A stretch of DNA of 64,000 nucleotides from Monosiga brevicollis MX1. Taxonomy: Eukaryota; Opisthokonta; Choanoflagellata; Craspedida; Salpingoecidae. Position 1 is the first letter of the stretch; every line of letters begins with the position of its first letter. Below, piece after piece: positions 11,969 through 23,083 of the stretch. Both the position numbers and the translations under genes were made by a program. The stretch is taken from NCBI RefSeq assembly GCF_000002865.3, contig NW_001865048.1, positions 549,901-613,900 of the forward strand, in the 5' to 3' direction. The notes under the pieces are model-generated. The model had not been told where the DNA came from. It searched no databases and saw only the letters and a program-made list of their open reading frames with translations.

Positions 11969-14900
11969 ATGTCCATGGTCTTTCGCTCCCGGCGGTCCTC
12001 CATGATCCTGAAGAGGGCCGATGATATCTTCGTTGATGTGGCCGGCCCCACCAATCCGGGGAGTAACACGGGTACCCTATCACGCTACTCCAAGGAGGAG
12101 GCTGAGTCAACTGTCGATGATGACGTCGATCCTCTTGATGATCGCTACGGCGTTCGCGATCTGGCGACCCTCTCTGAACTCTCCTCAGACGTCATTGTTC
12201 AACAATTATATGCCCGGTCCGTGGCCTGGATTCTGGCCTCGGGAAAGAGAGCGCTTTTTGAGTGCTGTAATTTTTTGAGTTTCTGACCTCTCACCGGTAC
12301 CTTTGTCCAATACATCCATGCTCCATGCTTCTGCCTTAGTTATGGCCGTGATCTTATTTACACGGCTGTTGGCGACATTCTTATCGCTGTCAATCCCTTT
12401 CGAGAGATTCCCCAACTTTATGGGTCAGGCACATGCGTTTCTTCTGCCATTCAACGAACATTTTCCGCTGGCAACTGACCATCCCCCACACCTCTCATTT
12501 CCTCGTCTTCCCTGTTCTCAGCGAAGAGGCAGCCAACCGCTACCTCACGACGACAGACTATCACCCCGTACCACACATTTACAGTGTTGCTCAGCGAGCC
12601 TACAAGCACTTGCTCACGTCGCACAAGGATCAGGTGTGGCGCCGGCATATCGTGTCAACACTGCACGTTGGGCCCTGCGCCACTGGTGCCATGGACAAGG
12701 CGATGCTCGCTCACGCACCGTAATGGCACCTCTTAGTGTTGTGTCATCTCTGGGGAATCCGGTGCTGGCAAAACAGAAACCGCCAAGTTACTGGTCGATC
12801 ACATGCTTGCCATGTGCAAGGGCACCGGCAAGCTCGAACGTCAAATTGTTGAGGTCGGTATTTCTGTCGTGCCCGCTTGCGGCCCTGATTCAAGTTTGAC
12901 GGGGTATTTAGGTTTTTTTCTTCAACCATCCTTTCATTTTTTTGCACTCGACTTTGCTTGTCTCCTTTTCGCCGACACCATAGGTCAATCCGTTGCTTGA
13001 AGCCTTTGGCAATGCGCGCACTGTCATCAACGACAACAGTTCGCGTTTTGGCAAGTTCTTGGAGATCAAGTTCGGTTACTTTGGTGATGTACGTCGTCCA
13101 GGCAATTCAAAGCTACTCGGGGGCGAGAAACGTGACGCTCGCCGATTCCTGCCGGCTTTAGCTCACCATTGCCCCCACCTTTCACCTTTTCCTTCTCCGT
13201 ACCCAGGTTCTTGGGGCACATCTGGCCGAGTATCTTTTAGAAAAGTCGCGAGTGGTGCGGCAAGCCGACGGGGAGCAAAATTTTCACGTCTTTTACTATC
13301 TCTTTGCCGGCATTGACATGGAGCATCGCAACCGGCTTGGACTCACCAACATGACCGACTTTCACTATCTGCGTGGCGGCGTCAAGAATCTCACGCGCGA
13401 TACCACCATCGATACCGGTTCGTGTTTTTGTCGCAAAATGAGCCATCCCCGCACCTCCAGCTAGAGCCAATCTTGCGCACCTCTCTCGAGCTATTGATTT
13501 TCCTCTCTGTCATCTCTAGATGAGGGACAGATGGCAGGCCAATATCGTACTCTTATCGCCGTAATGGAGACGGTTGGCTTCACGGCCCAGGAGATTGATG
13601 ACCTTCACCAGGTTTTGGCCAGCATCCTGCACCTGGGAAACATCGAGTTTACCGAGGGGGACAGCTCCTTTGCTGAAGTGGTTCAAGATGCCCCCATTGA
13701 TTTGGGTACGAAAGAACCTGTAATCGAAACCGCGTGACCATGCGTTCACCAGTTCAGCATTGTGTCTGACTGCACAGGCAGCGTTGCCCTGGTTTATAAC
13801 AGCCATGCTCACCCCCTGTTTGGATGCAATGGTGCGGCTGTGTGCTTGCTACCGCTGCGTAGTGGCCAATATGCTGGGCATTCCTTCTGATGCTTGCATG
13901 GAGATGATGGTTTCAACCGTTACAGCCATGCGAGGCGAGCGCCTTCGCAAAAACTTCAATGTGGCAGAAGCTGATGAAAATCGCGATGCCCTGGCAAAGG
14001 CCATCTACGGGCGCATGTTTTCATGGATTGTGCGCAAGGCCAATACCCTTTTACGCCCTCGAGGCGCCGCCTATGAACGTGCGGCTGAGGTGCAAAATGG
14101 CATCACCCAAGTTGGCATTCTGGGTACGGCCCTCGTGTGTGTACTTAAAATGCTTGAGGCGCACATGCTGTCAAGCACCTCGTGCACCCCAAGCCATCGC
14201 CGCTGCAGCTCATGTTCATTTTTTATGCTCATGGTCAGATATTTTTGGCTTTGAGAACTTTGAACACAACAGCTTCGAGCAGTTCTGTATCAAGTGCGCC
14301 CCTGGCTCGCCCTGTGTCATTGTGCACCATAGTTCTCCTGTCTGTCGCGCATCCTCATCTGACCATCAACTCTGCACTCGACAGCGTTGCAAATGAACAG
14401 TTGCAATACTATTTCAACCAGCACATTTTTGCATCTGAACAGAGTCTATACGAGTCGGAGCGACTCAACCTGGCGAGCATCAGCTACGAGGACAACGGCC
14501 CACTGCTGGATATGATTCTAGGCCGGTGCGTGTGCATCTTGGTGCTTTCAATGACCCTGCTCCTGCCGCCTTGGCCTAATCCTTGCTCCGTGTTGCTGCA
14601 GTCCCCTGGGCTTGTTCACTCTGCTAGATGAAGAATGCCGCTTTCCACGCGCCTCGGCGAACACTCTGGTTTGATCCCTGTCCAACCGAACGATTAGTGA
14701 TGACCTCAACTTGCTGATGTGGTATCTGCTCAATTCTCTCATCCCTTACATTTCAAATGTGCAGGTGAACAAGTTCAAGCAAGCACAAGAGCGAATGCAG
14801 TGGGAACAGTTTCAGCTGGTGGATGCCAGCACGCGTCGCCGACCCAGCGTGGTAATGCACCGCCAAACCTCAAAGTCGACTCTTCGCGCTAATCGAGGCG

Positions 14901-17900
14901 GCGGTGGTCCCTACTTCCGTATCAATCACTATGCCGGCAGCGTTGTCTGTAAGTCTGCGAAACTCGAACATGTGTCCATTTGTTGATTTTTCCTGATTTG
15001 CACGCCATGATTGTACATGCTGTACCTGCCCGGTGCAGACGATTCGTCAGAGTTTTTGGAAAAGAATCGCGACAAGATCTCGCAGCTGGTGATTGAGCGC
15101 ATGCGTGCTTCAACGTTTCCGGTGCTGCGATATTTCTTTTCGGAGCGTGTTTCCAGCACCGGCTCCATCTCTGACATCACCGAATCGACACGCGGACGTG
15201 CCACCACTTATGGCCGTGACCCCAGCAAGATGTCCGTCTCAGCTCATTTCAAGGGCTCGCTCGATGACTTGATGGTTAAGATGCTGCGTGCCACGCCGCA
15301 CTTCATTCGGTAAGGACCTTGCTGGTGTTGATGACTGCTTGCATACAAAAGTCGCCAAGTCTGCTTTTGATTGGTCTCTTTGTCCCTCGGCTTTCATCTG
15401 TCAGATGCATCAAGCCCAACGATGAAAAGCGACCCCGTCGCTTTGAATCGACTCGCGTGGCTCAACAGCTCAAATACACGGGCGTCCTTGAGACGACTCG
15501 CATCCGACGAGACGGCTATGCTCTTCGCCTGGAAATTCCCGAATTTTTGCAAAAGTACGAGAGGCAGTCGGCAGTTGGTCTGCTGTGGCTTGGTTTGGTG
15601 TGCATGTCTGCAGTAATGCGGTTTTTTTTTTTCGTATTTGTGGCTGCGTGTGGTGACAGGTTTCAGACGCTTGGACTGCATGGCGATGAACTTCACGCTG
15701 ATTGGGAGCAAGTCGAGGATTTGCAGGAAATGCGTCGTGCTGTGAAGAAGATCATGTCCATGTGTGGCCTGCGGGGCGCTCAAACGGGCATCACGCGCGT
15801 CTTTCTCAAGTACTACCATGATGAGAAGCTGACGAGACTCCTTGAGTTGCAGAATCGGCATGCCACCTGCATCAACGCCCACGTTCGCGGCTTTTTAGCA
15901 AAAATCAAGTTGGCCAAGCTGCGTCGTCAAGAGGCGGAACGCCAGGAGCAATGTATGTTTCCTGCCTGTGTGCCGCGACGCGCCGTCGATTCATTGTCTG
16001 TGCAAGGCGCTTTACTCTCTCCCCCTCCTCATGAGCTTGTGATTCTGATTGTTGACTTGAAGTGCGTCGGGAACGGGAGGCAGCGGAGGCTGCACGGCAT
16101 GAGGCCGAAGAACAGGCCAAGCTGGCGCTCAAGATGGAACGCGAGGCTACGCTAAGGCGTCAAAAGCAGCAGGCGGCAGCCGATGAAGCTCGGCAACGTG
16201 CTGAAGAAGCGGCCAAACGTGCCGCGCAACTCGAGGCCGAGCAAGAGCGTGAGCGTCAGGAGGCCGAGGCTCGAGCAAGCGCTGAAGCAGCACAGCGCGA
16301 GGCTGAATTGCGTGCAGTTCAGGCACGTGCTGCGGCCTCGGCGGATGCACAACGAGAGAGTGAAAAGCTAGCCAAACGGGAGCGCTTGCGCCAACAATAC
16401 CTCGATGCCATGCGAACTGGAAACAAAGATACCATCTCGCGCGTGGGTACCTTGGGTGGAACGGTGGGCCCAAAGGTGTTGGAGCTCTTGGAACATGCCG
16501 AGGAGTATGCGCAGGAAAAGGACTACGAGAACGCGTTTGATGCAATTTTCGATGATGAGGATATTGATGTGGAAGAACGTGAGGCTTTGCGACAGGCGCA
16601 GCAGATGCGCAAGCAAGAGGAGGCTGCGCGCAAGCGACAGCTCAAGGCTGAATACGAGCTCAGGCGCGTCAAAGAGGAGGAGGAACAAATGCGCGAATTG
16701 CAACGCATCCAGGAGGCCGAAGCTGAGCGAGCTCGGCGCGAGGCTGAAGCAGTTGCCGCAGAGGCCGAGTCTGCAAAGTCACGAATGGCACAGCTTACTT
16801 TCAATTTTGCTTGGGATGATGCCCCGGCTCCTCCGCCAACGTCAGCCCCAGCCCCGGTTCCTGACCCTGTCCCTCCTGCACAGAGCGCCTCTGTGTCATC
16901 ACCACCACCACCTCTTTCTCCCAAACCACAGCGTGGCAGTCCGGCCCCACCACCCGTCTCGCCCAAGCCATCACCACTCGCAGAGCGAAGATATACAACA
17001 TCTGCTGCACCGCAGGTGGCACCCAAGCCAGTCAACCGGCCTCCACCGGTTGTGGAAAAGCCACGATCGGCAACCGTGTCCGCGACTTCCGACGCCGCGA
17101 CCACTGCCCAAGAGCCACGGCGGCGCAAGCTCGTTCGCGGTGGCAACAAGAAGGAGGCGGCGGTCTTACCTGAGTATCAGGACGCCATCGATGCTTTGAG
17201 CGATCTCGATACCTTTCTCGATCCCCAGACACGTACTCTGCGCATCAAGCGTCGCGGGCCCTCATCAAGCGACACTGACGGACCCGATTTGGCGGCTCTA
17301 GTACTTCCGCCAGCTGGACCTCCACCGACAAAGCCTCCTCCATCAGGACCTCCGCCGACGGCACCCCCACCAACGGGACCTCCTCCTACGGGGCCCCCGC
17401 CTGTCAGTGCCAAACCCAGTGCGCCGGGGGAACCACGGCGTCGCCAGCTGGTGCGTGGCGGCAACAAAAAGGAAACTCCGGTTTTACCCGAGTATGAAGC
17501 AGCCCTTTCCTCCTTGGACGCACTGGAAAGCCATTTGAACCAGTTTGGGCAGAGCATTCGCATCAAAGCCACCCCGGCGCCAAGTGAAGTTGTTCATGCA
17601 GGCACGCCAACGGACCCACCACCACCCGCGCCGCGAAGTCGGGCCACCACTGAACCTGCCACTAGCATGGCGAGTAGCGGGGATTCAAGCACAGGCGAAC
17701 CGCGCCGGCGCAAGCTTGTTCGTGGTGGGAACAAGAAAGAGACACCCGTGCTGCCAGAGTACCTCGAGGCCATGTCCTCGTTGGATGCATTGGAACAGCA
17801 CCTATCAGATCATGGGCAAAGCATTCGCATCAAAGCACCCAGTCAAGCCGTTCGCGCTGCAGGGCCTAGCACCGCTGCATTGGCGTCGGAGACATCAGAC

Positions 17901-18792
17901 ACGCTTGTTGCCGAGCCTACTCGGGGCCCGCCACCTCCTCCGCCACCGCGTCAACGGGCCACCACAGAGCCGGCTTCGGCGGGCGAGCCACGGCGGCGCA
18001 AGCTGGTGCGCGGCGGCAACAAGAAAGAGACGCCAGTCTTGCCCGAGTTCAGTGAGGCTATGAGTGCGCTATCAGCTTTAGACGATGTTTTGGACTCGCA
18101 ATCTGCTCGTGAGCAAGCACTTGATCGCATGGCCGCCAACATCACGGAAGCTGAGGTTGTGCAACGTCGCGAAAGTCATCGCGCGAGTCGGCGCGGCAGC
18201 GAGCAACACGTCGACCCTACTGCGCCCAACCAAAGCCTGCGCGACCTGGAAGCCACTTTACGGCAACAGGCCCCGCGCCTTGATGTGAGCCAGGCATCAA
18301 CCACAGCTGACAACCGCATGTCCCACCGCACTGAATATTCCTACTTATCGACGTCACATACCTCGCGGACGTTGTCTCCCGAGGACTCTGGTTCAGGCGT
18401 TTTGGATGCGAGTCTTGAGCCATCCTCACCGGATGCGAGTTTGGCGGACTCTACTCGAGCGCAGGACCTTGCACCACCCCCCATGTTGGGCCGACACATG
18501 CGACGAGACAGCTCGGCCTTGGCGTTACCCGCAGACTTTGGCGCCAATTTAACAGAGACGCAGCGCATTGCCATCTTCAACTTGGTTCGTGCCGGCGAAA
18601 TGACTGTCTCGGAAGCCCTTGAGCATGTACGTTTGATCTCGCTGCTCTCTCGCCTAGTGCAACCTGCCCCACGCAAATCATTTTGCTTTTGAGCTTTTGT
18701 TTTCCTCTCTCTGCTCACCTGATCCTGCCCTGCATACGTGACCTTTTTAGGCTGCCGAGCAGCAGCAGCGGAAAAACTGCAGCATCCAATGA
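11969..18792 (+). CDS. Unconventional myosin with a four-copy repeat tail and C-terminal CAAX box
   Basis: Actin-based motor, about 1,700 residues. The start is the ATG at 11969 (MSMVFRSRR). The motor signatures are intact: P-loop [12 protein letters not shown] (about 12757), switch [16 protein letters not shown] (13013), and switch II DIFGFE assembled across an intron ending near 14238. The TEDS-rule position before DALAK appears to be Glu, so the motor may not need heavy-chain phosphorylation. There is no N-terminal SH3-like or kinase domain. One IQ-type motif follows ([17 protein letters not shown], about 15860), then a long Glu/Arg/Ala-rich helical region (16063-16800), Pro-rich segments, four copies of an [13 protein letters not shown]-containing repeat (17112-18105), and a Ser-rich end. 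A phase-0 intron (18627-18750, GTACGT to TTTTAG) adds a last exon of 13 codons ending CSIQ and a stop at 18790-18792. Reading through the intron instead gives a stop at 18692. I cannot assign a myosin class. Confidence 0.92.
17112..18105 (+). repeat. Four-copy protein repeat in the myosin tail
   Basis: Copies start at 17112, 17430, 17697 and 17985. Each encodes (E)[14 protein letters not shown] (copy 2 has RRRQLVRGG), then a (T/A)PVLPE(Y/F) motif and an amphipathic stretch of the type [11 protein letters not shown]. Copies 2 and 3 continue with GQSIRIKA. Copies are 267-318 bases apart and are joined by Pro-rich linkers. The core is much better conserved than the linkers. I do not recognise this repeat as a known domain. 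Confidence 0.9.
18627..18750 (+). other. Last myosin intron, deciding between two C-termini
   Basis: A 124-base intron with a strong GTACGT donor and a TTTTAG acceptor, in phase 0 on both sides. Splicing gives an end of ...SEALEH then [13 protein letters not shown]. Retention gives a different 22-residue tail ending KSFCF. Confidence 0.75.
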
Positions 18793-19525
18793 GTGCTCTC
18801 CGTTTCCCGTTTTCTTTTCTGTTTTTCTTTTTGACACCCCATTGACTCGGCTTTCTTAAAAAAAGCTCTAGAAGAGGTTTGCATTGAGAGGGTCATTTTT
18901 GGCTTGCGCGCCACGTCGTTTGGCCGCTCGCTACCGCGAACTGCCTTCCCTTGCTGACATTTAATCGACATAACAAGGCACCAACGTGGCTCAGCTTGGT
19001 CTGCAAGATGCAAATCAAGTCCTGCATGGCATGCACCCTAGGTCTGCAGGTCATTTTGGCATCTTCTGAAAGGGGAATGAGTGATCAAGTGCAACTTCCT
19101 CATTTGAATCGTCGAGTTTTGGTTTTGAGTTTTTCAAATCTTGAATTCCGGGTACAAGGGTGCTCGAGTGGGCAAAGTGAAAACGCTGGCACTTTGACAA
19201 GCAAACGAAAAGGGAAAAAAACACAAGGGAGTTGCTTAGCAACTTTCGACGAGAATAGAAGAGAGGGGACATGACATCCGAGTCAGATGAACGTTGGACT
19301 TCAGATCAACAAAACTGCCCAACACAAAATCAAACAAACTGCCCAACACAAAATCGGCACAGTAGGAACCCATAAAAACGAATGAGGACAATAAAGACCG
19401 ACAAAAGCCACTTTGCATGCAATCATCGATAACCACCAACAAATCTTCACATTGTTGCACGAGCGCCGCAACTCGACGGACATGTGGCACCATGGCTGGA
19501 GCAAGGACAAGGTGGGTGTTCCTCT
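18793..19525. other. Convergent spacer between myosin and PNO1
   Basis: About 730 bases with no supportable gene. It includes a short tandem duplication of a CCCAACACAAAATC unit at about 19317-19353. It probably holds the two 3' UTRs. Confidence 0.5.
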
Positions 19526-20688
19526 TTAAAAACGTTCAGACATGCGCGAGGCTACAACTTGCATCTTGCCGTAGACCTTGCCTGGCGGGGAGCCAAGAAT
19601 AAGGTTGGCAATTGCGTCACGAGCCATGCGAATGTTCTGGTAGGCACCAAGGATGTGGACTTTATCGTCCGCGAGCACAATGCGAGTCTTGGTCGTGTTC
19701 TCAATGGTGTACTTGGTCTTGCCACCCTTGCCCGCGATGCGACCAATGGCACGAGACAGGTGCTCGCCCGACAAAGGCTTGACTGTAGATGGTGGGAGCA
19801 AACATGTGAGCCAAGTGCTTGGAGGGCACAAGAGATGAATAAAATAGAGGGCTTGGCCTAGGGACACGGACCGTCTTTGATCTCGAAGGAGTCGATGTAG
19901 AGTTCATCCATTCGCAGCAAAGCGATGGCATCCTTTACAGCCACAACGGAGGGTGGCAAGACAAACGAGTGAGAGATAAAATAAAATAAAAATGAATATT
20001 GGCAGGGTCTAGGAGCAAGAGCAACACAGAACGCGCTCAGAGGGGCGCATCTCACACAAGACTCAGATCACGGAGCGTACCTGCACTTCGAAGCCAAGCA
20101 TAAAGGCCTTGAGGAAGTCAGCCGCCTTTTGCAAAGCAGCGGGCGATTCTGTTTCCGGGCACGTCTACTCGAGGCGATGAATGGTGAAAAAAAGAAACAT
20201 GAAAAAAAGAGAAGGATAGCGAGCGTATGCGTGCCTGCCTGGCGCTGTTCAATCGGGCCGGGACGTACCTTCAGCTCCACCTGACGGCTCTTGACGTTCA
20301 TACGAATTTGAAGCTTCATGTGTTCAACAACGGGCTGGTACAGGCCCATCCAGTTTTCCTTCAGTGGTGTATAACGGTGAGGGGGAACGGGTATCCGGCG
20401 AAATTGCGGAGCACCATCCTGCAGGCAAAAATAAGTGTGAAATGCGGTGAATGAGCCAGGACAACCGTTCAATGCTGCCCAGATTGCGCGCTTTGGCAAA
20501 AAAATAAAAAATAAAAAACACGGGAGATAAGATCGAGGACTGACCGCCATGGCTGCAGCTGACAAGGCGGGAAAGCTAGGAACATCTTGCCCCGGGGCTG
20601 TCTGATATTGAGCCTGCATTGCCGCATCCTGCTCGAGCTGCGCTTGCAGCACGGTGGGGTCGATGACGCCGTCGTCTTGCGTGTCCAT
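19526..20688 (-). CDS. PNO1: PNO1/Dim2, KH-domain 40S ribosome assembly factor
   Basis: Partner of NOB1. It binds pre-18S rRNA near the 3' cleavage site in the nucleolus and cytoplasm during small-subunit maturation. The start is the ATG at 20688 ([11 protein letters not shown]); an upstream in-frame ATG at 20718 exists but adds a region unlike the family. Exons read in order contain [18 protein letters not shown], then [65 protein letters not shown] (the conserved KH loop), [13 protein letters not shown] and [13 protein letters not shown]. It ends SERF with a stop at 19526-19528. This is nearly identical in layout to animal PNO1. About five introns are present. It is head-to-head with MORN4. 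Confidence 0.95.
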
Positions 20689-20868
20689 CGCGACGGTGGT
20701 GGAGAAAGATGCGTTCAAGTACGTGTCAACTCTAATCCTTCAAGATGGCAACAAGTCTGCTGGCTGGCAACCAATACGGCGCTTCCCCTCGGTCTTGACG
20801 GCAGAGCAGGCTCGGAACGTTGTTAAAAAAAGATGCCAGACATCGCCCGTCACGGACACGTGTGTGTG

Positions 20869-20905
<37 letters not shown>

Positions 20906-21738
20906 TGATTCGTTGATTCTGTCACATCGAAGCCATCTGTGAAATTATGAATGCCTGAGCACCTGTTTTAGCTCAAGAGCTCATTGGCATTTCTACAAAG
21001 TCAGCCAAGATTTTCTGACAAACTTGATCTGACAAACTACCTGCTACCAGGTGTTGTTTTCATCTGGTAGCGTCACTCCTTCTCTCTCCGCCCCGTTTGT
21101 GTCGCTGGAGATTGACTTCAATACCATCGCCACACTGACGCAACGTTAACAGATGTAGACGATTTCATAGCTCCTGCGGCGCATATTTCTTTTGTCTTTT
21201 CCGGGCCTTGTGATCAGCCCTCTTCACAAAAACGTAAGCTCTCTCTCTGCCTGTGCTTCCCTTGATCGGTCTGGCGATGAGGCGCCGCGCGACATGGCCG
21301 CGTTGCGAATGGCATCTGGGCTGAGACTGGCTGAAGGATGACAAGACAGCACCTGTCCGAGTGAGAAAGGTGTTGGGAGCGTACCGTCGGGATCCCGAAC
21401 ACCTCGCCATAGCTCCCACATACACACACACACATACACCCTTGTTGATGAATCAGTGTCAAATCGAGCTCGAGCACCGCCCCCTTTGCCTGTCCCTTTG
21501 CCTGTCCCCTGGCAGACCAATCGATGCGCTCTTTCTGTTCAAATGTCTAGCATCTGCTTTGGCATGCTTGATCCGTTGCATGTGGTCTTCGTGGGCGTCA
21601 TTTTTGCGCTTTCTAGTGCTGCTGCAGTGTAGCTGGCTGACCCTTTTTTTCCCTCCTCGGTCGGCACGCGCATTCGCCCCAGCAGTGTTTTCATAGGTCC
21701 GCTCGACTGGCTATACTTCCCAAGCGTCACTGATCACC
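20689..21738. promoter_or_regulatory. Divergent spacer between PNO1 and MORN4
   Basis: About 1.05 kb containing both promoters. It has a (GT)n tract at 20871-20904 and a shorter CA-rich stretch at 21421-21438. No gene is supportable here; the open frames found are short and lie on simple sequence. Confidence 0.55.
20871..20904. repeat. (GT)n microsatellite in a divergent promoter region
   Basis: Seventeen GT units preceded by a shorter (TG)n run at 20861-20868, about 180 bases upstream of the PNO1 start codon. Confidence 0.95.
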
Positions 21739-22731
21739 ATGGCTGAAGGGTTTCACGAGGTCAAGTATGACGATGGCGACAAGTATCGCGGTCAGTGTTC
21801 TTTCTTGCTGGGCCAAGACATCCGGTCCTTGTGAGATAAGCTCCTGTGCCCGCGCCTGGTTTCACGAATTTGGGCCACTTTTGAGCAGGCATGTGGAATG
21901 CTGCTGGCAAGCGTCATGGCCTCGGCGTCGTAAGTTAACAAAGGATCCTGTCTTTTGCACGCCGTTTGGGAACCGCATCAACCTCATGGCATGCGTTTTT
22001 GTCGTCACGTACACAGCTTGACTTTGCGGACGGTTCCAAATATTCTGGCGAATTTGTCGAGGGCATGAACTCGGGCTATGGCATCCTCACCCTCAACGAT
22101 GGTGTACGTATGGTTGCGCACATGTCAGCATGCATCTCCCGCGTGCTTGTGCTACTCGCTCCCCTCACATCGCTCAAATTGTGTGGTCTTTAGTCAAAGT
22201 ATGCTGGTCAATTTTCAGATGGCAAGTACAATGGCTCGGGCGTCTTCACCAAGTCGGACGGCATGAAGTACGAGGGTCAATTCTCTGATGGCAAGGTTAG
22301 CCCGCCTTGACCCTCCCTGTGTTTTGAAAGGCTTTCCTGCGGCTGCTGCCTGTTCTATTTGCCGAGCATAGCGTGGCATCTTTTGGAGAGACACCTGCCC
22401 CCCCCCCCCCCACNNNNNNNNNNNNNNNNNNNNNNNNNNNNNNNNNNNNNNNNNNNNNNNNNNTGGCCCCCCCCCCCCCCCCCCCCCAGACTATCCATGG
22501 TATTTTGACCATTCTCGTGTCCTGTTTGATGACTGCCGCTACTTGCAGGTCTTGGGTGGCGGTCGTGTGACTTTCCCCGATGGATCGCATGGTCGTCCTC
22601 GCCAGGAGGGCTCGTTCCAAGACCGCAAACTCGTTTCAGGTGGCAAGCAGGCTGGCGCCATTAGCCAGGCCGAGGATGCCGCCCGCACGGCCCAACAAAA
22701 GGCGTCGGAGGCTGAAAGCCAGAAGGGTTAA
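21739..22731 (+). CDS. MORN4: MORN4-like protein with MORN repeats
   Basis: Small membrane-occupation-and-recognition-nexus protein. In animals MORN4/retinophilin binds class III myosins. Five exons read cleanly: 21739-21790, 21889-21929, 22017-22103, 22194-22295 and 22549-22731, giving 154 residues against 146 in human MORN4. Successive MORN units contain GKRHGLGVLDFADGSKYSG, GMNSGYGILTLNDGSKYAG, GKYNGSGVFTKSDGMKYEG and GGGRVTFPDGSHG. The C-terminal section after the last repeat (RQEGSFQDRKL, then an Ala/Gln-rich helix) is also characteristic of MORN4 rather than of MORN proteins in general. The fourth intron contains an assembly gap. A myosin gene lies 3 kb away. Confidence 0.9.
22414..22463. 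other. Assembly gap of 50 N flanked by poly-C
   Basis: A run of exactly 50 N inside the fourth MORN4 intron (22296-22548). It has about 12 C before it and about 17 C after it, so the missing sequence is probably a C-rich tract that could not be read. It does not touch coding sequence. Confidence 0.98.
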
Positions 22732-23083
22732 ACTTGCTGAGCTACCTCGCCACGTCTCTTCATGCCCCCACCGTGCGCAGCCAGATTCTATCATCTGGTT
22801 ACACTCTCTTTGCTCTGACTCATCGTGACGATCCTGTGTTCGTCTTCGGAGCCTGCTCGCCACGTGTCTTGGCGCTATTGTCTCTTTTTCTGCTTGCTTT
22901 GCCCCCTCCTCCTCCTCCTTTTTTCTCTTCTTCTTCTCTACTCCTTTCTCTCTTTCTCTCTCTTTGAAGGAATTTGTCGTGTTCGATTGCTGCTGGCCTT
23001 TTTGTTGAATTTTTTTTTTTATTGTTGTTGCCCTGTTCATCCTTTCCAGCAATCCACTCGTAAGCCTCATTAATATGACATCT
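22732..23083. other. Convergent spacer, pyrimidine-rich
   Basis: About 350 bases between MORN4 and the DUF5054 gene, dominated by (CTT)n and (TC)n tracts at 22900-22970 and a T run at 23010. No gene seen. Confidence 0.55.

Noticed and set aside
16523-17149. Long open frame of about 208 codons on the minus strand
   Set aside because: It lies antisense to the myosin tail and arises from the biased codon use of the Glu/Arg/Pro-rich coding strand.
19317-19353. Short direct repeat near PNO1 as a possible attachment site
   Set aside because: It is a two-copy local duplication in a 3' flank with no integrase or element between copies.
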